64,000 bases of DNA from Parvibaculum sp040216885 (GTDB lineage: Bacteria > Pseudomonadota > Alphaproteobacteria > Parvibaculales > Parvibaculaceae): the NCBI GenBank assembly GCA_040216885.1, contig JAVJOG010000007.1, forward strand, positions 62,001 through 126,000, written 5' to 3'. Shown in pieces: positions 59,953 through 64,000 of the stretch. Numbering within the stretch: position 1 is the stretch's first letter; each line of letters starts with the position of its first letter. Both the position numbers and the translations under genes were made by a program. The notes under the pieces were generated by a model. The model saw nothing but the letters and a program-made list of their open reading frames with translations, was not told the DNA's origin and ran no database searches.

Positions 59953-61938
59953 ATGCTGAACGACACGTCGAAAGCGGTGGATATGAGTGAGGTCGAGGCC
60001 GGCCTGTCGGCAATGATTACAGGCGACGCGCAGGTGCGCCGCGTGCGCGCCGGTTCGCGCGTCCAGGCCGAACCGGAAATGGTTTTCGGCGAGCAATATC
60101 AGGCCGTCCAGCTGGACGGGCGCCCCCGGGTGAAGGTCGATCATGCGCGCGACGCGCTGCTGACCGAATTCGGCAAGGCGACGCTGCGCGACCGCTATCT
60201 GATGCCGGGCGAGTCCTATCAGGACATGTTTGCCCGCGTCGCCTCCTTCTATGCCGACAAGGGCGACACCGGCCACGCGCAGCGCCTCTACGACTATATT
60301 TCGCGCCTCTGGTTCATGCCGGCGACGCCGGTGCTGTCCAACGGCGGCACCCAGCGCGGCCTGCCGATTTCCTGCTTCCTCAACGAAGCCTCGGACAGCC
60401 TCGACGGCATTGTCGGCCTCTGGAACGAGAATGTCTGGCTGGCGGCCAAGGGCGGCGGCATCGGCTCCTATTGGGGCAATCTGCGCTCCATCGGCGAGAC
60501 GGTCGGCGGCAACGGCAAGACCTCCGGCATCATTCCCTTCATCCGTGTGATGGATTCGCTGACGCTTGCGATCAGCCAGGGCTCGCTGCGCCGCGGCTCG
60601 GCGGCGGTCTATCTGCCGATCGACCATCCCGAGATCGAGGAATTCATGGAAATGCGCCGCCCGACCGGTGGCGATCCGAACCGCAAGGCGCTGAACCTCC
60701 ATCATGGTGTGCTGGTGTCCGACGCCTTCATGCGCGCCGTCGAGGCCGACACCGAATGGGCGCTGCTCTCGCCCAAGGACAAGACGGTCCAGAAAACCGT
60801 CTCCGCCCGCTCGCTCTGGATTCGTCTACTGACCTCGCGCATCGAAACCGGCGAGCCCTACATCATCTACAAGGACACCGTGAACAACGCGCGCCCCGAG
60901 CACCACAAGCTTGCCGGCCTCGAGGTCAAGACGTCCAACCTCTGCGCCGAGATCACGCTACCGACCGGCATCGACCAGCATGGCGAGCAGCGCACGGCGG
61001 TCTGCTGCCTCTCCTCGCTCAATCTCGAAACCTACAACGAGTGGCAGGACCATCCGACCATCATCGAGGACGTGATGCGCTTCCTCGACAATGTGCTGCA
61101 GGATTTCATCGACCGCGCGCCCGGCGAAATGGCCCGCGCCAAATACGCCGCCATGCGCGAGCGTTCGGTCGGCCTCGGCGTCATGGGCTTCCACTCCTAC
61201 CTGCAGGCCAACATGATCCCCTTCGAGGGCGTCATGGCCAAGGTCTGGAACAAGCGCATGTTCACCCGCATCAAGGAAGGCGTCGACGCCGCCTCGAAGA
61301 AACTCGCCGATGAGCGCGGCGCTTGTCCCGACGCCGCCGATTACGGCTTCAACGAGCGCTTCTCCAACAAGACGGCGATCGCGCCCACCGCCTCGATCTC
61401 GATCATCACCGGCGGCACCTCGCCCGGCATCGAGCCGATCGCGGCCAACAGTTTCACCCATAAAACGCTGTCGGGCTCCTTCAACGTCCGCAACCGTCAC
61501 CTGACGAAGCTGCTGGAACAGAAGGGCCGCAACGACGACGACACATGGTCCTCCATCGTCACCAGCGGCGGCTCGGTGCAGCATCTCGACTTCCTGTCGG
61601 ACGACGAGAAGGACGTCTTCAAGACCGCTTTCGAGCTCGACCAGCGCTGGGTCGTCGAACATGCGGGCGACCGCGCGCCGCTGATCGATCAGGCGCAGTC
61701 GGTCAATCTCTTCCTCGCCGCGGATGTCCACAAGCGCGACCTCAACAAGCTCCACATCCTGGCCTGGAAACAGGGCGTGAAGAGCCTCTATTACTGCCGC
61801 TCGCTGTCGATCCAGCGCGCCGAAAAGGCCGAAGTGGTTTCGTTGGTGCCGGCAAAGAAGCTCAACGTGCTGACGCTCGATCAGGTCGCGGCCGAAGCGC
61901 AAGGCAACGACTACGAAGAATGCCTCGCCTGTCAGTGA
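59953..61938 (+). CDS. nrdA: Class Ia ribonucleoside-diphosphate reductase, alpha subunit
   Basis: A 661-residue catalytic subunit. TPVLSNGGTQRGLPISCFLN contains the first redox Cys. SNLCAEITLP carries the thiyl-radical Cys, and TAVCCLSSLNLETY the second redox partner. SLRRGSAAVYLPIDHPEI and FSNKTAIAPTASISI are further signatures. The C-terminal CLAC provides Cys657 and Cys660 for thioredoxin/glutaredoxin recharge. The N terminus is too short for the usual ATP-cone, so overall allosteric control may be reduced, as in other short class I enzymes. The start at ATG 59953 has GGGGGA upstream. It reduces NDPs to dNDPs together with NrdB, encoded 72 bases downstream. Confidence 0.94.
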   Translation: MLNDTSKAVDMSEVEAGLSAMITGDAQVRRVRAGSRVQAEPEMVFGEQYQAVQLDGRPRVKVDHARDALLTEFGKATLRDRYLMPGESYQDMFARVASFYADKGDTGHAQRLYDYISRLWFMPATPVLSNGGTQRGLPISCFLNEASDSLDGIVGLWNENVWLAAKGGGIGSYWGNLRSIGETVGGNGKTSGIIPFIRVMDSLTLAISQGSLRRGSAAVYLPIDHPEIEEFMEMRRPTGGDPNRKALNLHHGVLVSDAFMRAVEADTEWALLSPKDKTVQKTVSARSLWIRLLTSRIETGEPYIIYKDTVNNARPEHHKLAGLEVKTSNLCAEITLPTGIDQHGEQRTAVCCLSSLNLETYNEWQDHPTIIEDVMRFLDNVLQDFIDRAPGEMARAKYAAMRERSVGLGVMGFHSYLQANMIPFEGVMAKVWNKRMFTRIKEGVDAASKKLADERGACPDAADYGFNERFSNKTAIAPTASISIITGGTSPGIEPIAANSFTHKTLSGSFNVRNRHLTKLLEQKGRNDDDTWSSIVTSGGSVQHLDFLSDDEKDVFKTAFELDQRWVVEHAGDRAPLIDQAQSVNLFLAADVHKRDLNKLHILAWKQGVKSLYYCRSLSIQRAEKAEVVSLVPAKKLNVLTLDQVAAEAQGNDYEECLACQ

Positions 61939-61951
61939 GGCGTTAACAGCA

Positions 61952-61974
61952 TGGCCCGGTGTCAAACCGGGCCA
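61952..61974 (+). other. Intercistronic hairpin between nrdA and nrdB
   Basis: TGGCCCGGT (61952-61960), loop GTCAA, then ACCGGGCCA (61966-61974): a perfect 9-bp stem in the 72-base gap. There is no T-run. It may tune nrdB expression by partial termination or by protecting the nrdA mRNA. Confidence 0.7.
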
Positions 61975-62010
61975 TTCGTGTCTCTAACCCATTCGGCAAC
62001 GAGAACAGCC

Positions 62011-62970
62011 ATGTCCCTCCTCGAAGAACGTCACGTCTACAAGCCCTTCCGCTACCCCTGGGCCTATGACGCATGGCTGACGCAGCAGCGCATCCACTGG
62101 CTGCCGGAGGAAGTGCCGCTGGCCGACGACGTGAAGGACTGGGCGAAGAAGCTGACCGAGCCCGAGCGCAACCTGCTGACGCAGATTTTCCGCTTCTTCG
62201 TGCAGGCCGACGTCGAAGTGAACAATTGCTACATGAAGCATTATTCGCGCGTCTTCAAACCGACCGAAGTGCAGATGATGCTGGCCGCCTTCTCCAACAT
62301 CGAGACGGTCCACATCTCGGCCTACAGCCACCTGCTGGACACGATCGGCATGCCGGAAGCCGAATACGAGGCCTTCCTGAAATACGACCAGATGAAGGCG
62401 AAGTTCGACTACATGCAGGAATGGGGCGTCGAGACGAAGGAAGACATCGCCAAGACACTGGCCGTCTTCGGCGGCTTCACCGAGGGCGTGCAGCTTTTCG
62501 CCTCCTTCGCGATCCTGATGAACTTCCCGCGCTTCAACAAGATGAAGGGCATGGGCCAGATCGTGACATGGTCGGCCCGCGACGAGTCGCTGCACACCGT
62601 TTCGGCCATGAAGCTTTTCCGCACCTTCATCGACGAGAACCCGGAAATCTGGACCGAGAACCTCCGCAACGACATCTACAAGGCCTGCGAAACCATCATC
62701 CATCACGAGGACGCCTTCATCGACCTCGCCTTCGAAATGGGCGGCGTCGAGGGTCTTTCGGCGCAGGAGGTGAAGGATTACATCCGTTACATCGCCGACC
62801 GCCGCCTGGTGCAGCTCAACCTGCAGCCCATCTACCGCACCGAAAAGAACCCGCTGCCCTGGATGGACGAGATGCTGAACGGCATCGAACACACCAATTT
62901 CTTCGAGAACCGCGCCACCGAATATTCCAAGGCCTCGACGCGCGGCACGTGGGATGAGGCCTTCGAATAA
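62011..62970 (+). CDS. nrdB: Class Ia ribonucleoside-diphosphate reductase, beta subunit
   Basis: A 319-residue radical-generating subunit. Helix QADVEVNNCY supplies the first Asp ligand. AFSNIETVHISAYSHLLDTI carries the Glu-x2-His iron ligands and the Tyr that should hold the stable radical. SARDESLHTVSAMKLF and HHEDAFIDLAFEMGG carry the later ligands. It assembles a di-iron-tyrosyl cofactor and delivers the radical to NrdA. The ribosome-binding site is weak, so its expression is likely tied to nrdA. The C terminus, which docks to NrdA, reads STRGTWDEAFE. Confidence 0.94.
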   Translation: MSLLEERHVYKPFRYPWAYDAWLTQQRIHWLPEEVPLADDVKDWAKKLTEPERNLLTQIFRFFVQADVEVNNCYMKHYSRVFKPTEVQMMLAAFSNIETVHISAYSHLLDTIGMPEAEYEAFLKYDQMKAKFDYMQEWGVETKEDIAKTLAVFGGFTEGVQLFASFAILMNFPRFNKMKGMGQIVTWSARDESLHTVSAMKLFRTFIDENPEIWTENLRNDIYKACETIIHHEDAFIDLAFEMGGVEGLSAQEVKDYIRYIADRRLVQLNLQPIYRTEKNPLPWMDEMLNGIEHTNFFENRATEYSKASTRGTWDEAFE

Positions 62971-63113
62971 GGGCTTTTTCGCGCGCCCGCGCATCCGAGC
63001 CACTGTTATCAACAGGTTTTCGCTCCGATGCCCGTCAAATATGAACTTATTGCTTGGACGAATCGTGCGACTCAGTGAATATCGTCCCGAACTTATCCGA
63101 GGGAATTCAAATC

Positions 63114-63449
63114 ATGGCCACTAAACCCGCTGCCAAAAAGGCTCCTGCCGCCGCCGCCAAGAAGGCGACTGCGCCGACCGTTCCGATGTCGAAGCTGATC
63201 GCCGAACTGGCCAAGAAGCACGGCTTGTCCAAGAAGGCTGCGACCGAACTGTTCGGCGATTTCGTCGAACTGACGGTCAAGAACCTGAAAAAGGGCAACA
63301 AGGTCCGTCTCACGGGCCTCGGCATCCTCCAGGTCCGCAAGCGCGCCGCCCGCATGGGCCGCAACCCGGCGACCGGCGAAGCCATCAAGATCAAGGCGTC
63401 CAAGAAGGTCGCCTTCCGCGTCGCGAAGGACCTCAAGGAAGCCATCTGA
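63114..63449 (+). CDS. HU/IHF-family DNA-binding protein with basic N-terminal tail
   Basis: A 111-residue HU-like protein. Residues 1-22 form a Lys/Ala/Pro tail (KPAAKKAPAAAAKKA) resembling eukaryotic H1, an extension seen in several alphaproteobacteria. The fold then follows with SKLIAELAKKHGLSKKAATE and the beta-arm containing RKRAARMGRNPATGEAIKI, where the intercalating Pro is present. KKVAFRVAKDLKEAI is the final helix. It bends and compacts DNA. GAGGG lies before ATG 63114, and a strong terminator follows the stop. Confidence 0.92.
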   Translation: MATKPAAKKAPAAAAKKATAPTVPMSKLIAELAKKHGLSKKAATELFGDFVELTVKNLKKGNKVRLTGLGILQVRKRAARMGRNPATGEAIKIKASKKVAFRVAKDLKEAI

Positions 63450-63481
63450 GGCATTCTTCCGGCAAACTTCCGAAGTCACGG

Positions 63482-63512
63482 AAAGCCCGGCTCCGCGAGG
63501 AGCCGGGCTTTT
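63482..63512 (+). terminator. Rho-independent terminator of the HU gene
   Basis: AAGCCCGGCTCC (63483-63494), loop GCGA, then GGAGCCGGGCTT (63499-63510) and TT. A perfect 12-bp stem, 33 bases after the stop codon. Confidence 0.88.
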
Positions 63513-63578
63513 GCGTGTTTCAAATTGCCCGCCTGCGTGAACTGGAAATCGCCACATTGCCGGTCTAGTTCTTCCGCC

Positions 63579-64000
63579 ATGCGCCTCATCTTCGCCACGC
63601 TCACGCTTTGCCTCGCCACAACGGTCGCCGCCGCCGGTCCCGTCTGCGCGACGCGCGACGAGCCTGCGCCCGCCCTCACCCGGCTTCAGGACGCGATGGC
63701 AGACGGCCGCTTCGTTGCCTACCAGCCGACCGAACTGAAAATCTGGGACGGCAATCCGGTGCAGGCGAGCGAGGCCTCGATCCGCGCCGACCTCGAAGCG
63801 CTGCGCCCCTGGTTCGACGGCCTGATCACCTATGGCGCCCATAGCGGCGCCGAACGCATCCCGGCGATCGCGAAGGAACTCGGCTACCGCGCCGTCGTTA
63901 TGGGCGTCTGGGACATCGAGAATGAAATCGAGATCGAGAACGCGCTCGCCGCCCGCCGCGCCCATCCCGGCATCGTTGTCGGCGTCTCGCTCGGCAACGA
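63579..64000 (+). CDS. Secreted GH17-like glycoside hydrolase, cut by window edge
   Basis: An N-terminal 140 residues with a signal peptide (RLIFATLTLCLATTVAAAG). The visible part is the start of a TIM barrel: IRADLEALRPWFDGLITYGA, IPAIAKELGYRAVVMGVWDI and HPGIVVGVSLGN, which leads to the expected catalytic Asn-Glu. The pattern resembles the bacterial GH17/COG5309 exo-beta-1,3-glucanase group. The rest, including the nucleophile, is beyond 64000, so the assignment is provisional. The gene is separated from HU by the terminator. Confidence 0.65.
   Translation, partial: MRLIFATLTLCLATTVAAAGPVCATRDEPAPALTRLQDAMADGRFVAYQPTELKIWDGNPVQASEASIRADLEALRPWFDGLITYGAHSGAERIPAIAKELGYRAVVMGVWDIENEIEIENALAARRAHPGIVVGVSLGN

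Noticed and set aside
63001..63020. DnaA box (TTATCAACA) upstream of HU
   Set aside because: A single 8-of-9 match without clustering is not evidence of an origin.

Overview
The window is 64 kb of gene-dense, very GC-rich chromosome. Several features point to an alphaproteobacterium close to Parvibaculum or another lipid-degrading Hyphomicrobiales/Parvibaculales lineage: an HU protein with a Lys/Ala-rich tail, a PodJ-type polarity protein, a PAS_5 protein, the TIGR02186/TauE pair, DUF6460 and a LiuR-like MerR regulator. The genus is inference from gene content and codon style. I saw no rRNA, tRNA, insertion sequence, prophage or CRISPR array.

Layout. 1-8170: PaaI-type thioesterases, a PAS_5 protein, a TetR-hydrolase-GDT1 (Mn/Ca transporter family) operon with a likely TetR operator, an epoxide-hydrolase-like enzyme, a quinone-reductase-like MDR protein, a 2,4-dienoyl-CoA reductase-type SDR and an MscS channel. 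8171-14504: a repeat-rich spacer, a Crp/Fnr regulator divergent from a secreted DUF1254/DUF1214 protein, then the Lhr-like helicase and PdeM nuclease of the ligase-associated DNA repair module. 14505-22019 (minus strand): a CcdA-TIGR02186-TauE operon, a 1003-residue PodJ-like protein, an orphan TRAP binding protein and a CAP-domain lipoprotein. 22078-29289: a complete MerR-controlled beta-oxidation operon (two acyl-CoA dehydrogenases, thiolase, FadJ-like bifunctional enzyme) with its own promoter/operator and terminator.

29363-44322: two overlapping DJ-1/PfpI-superfamily genes, an unrecognised 340-residue protein, an HSL-type esterase, a HigBA toxin-antitoxin pair, a broken crotonase, a TetR gene with tandem double hot-dog thioesterases and an acyl-CoA dehydrogenase, two hydrolases and a crotonase, an SbtA/SbtB-like transporter and PII pair, an SDR, a tail-less encapsulated-ferritin-like protein and a glutathione S-transferase. 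44470-54503: a secreted unknown, a TPR-methyltransferase, a double hot-dog hydratase, two PaaI thioesterases, a second thiolase, a MaoC hydratase, a GNAT enzyme and two tandem acyl-CoA dehydrogenases. 54698-64000: a histone-H1-like basic protein, a K+/H+ antiporter, an SDR, a glutamine amidotransferase, proline iminopeptidase, class Ia ribonucleotide reductase (nrdA-nrdB), HU, and the start of a GH17-like glycosidase.

The dominant theme is acyl-CoA and ester chemistry: five acyl-CoA dehydrogenases, two thiolases, two or three crotonases, three SDRs, eight hot-dog genes and six alpha/beta hydrolases, many of them tandem paralogues. This suits an organism living on alkanes, fatty acids, surfactants or other hydrophobic substrates. 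The observations most worth following are two copies of an 11-bp-period TGACAG array 32 kb apart, the orphan encapsulated ferritin, degenerate active sites in one paralogue of several pairs, a crotonase remnant fused to the start of a TetR gene, a duplicated thiolase 3' end, and families of palindromic intergenic repeats.
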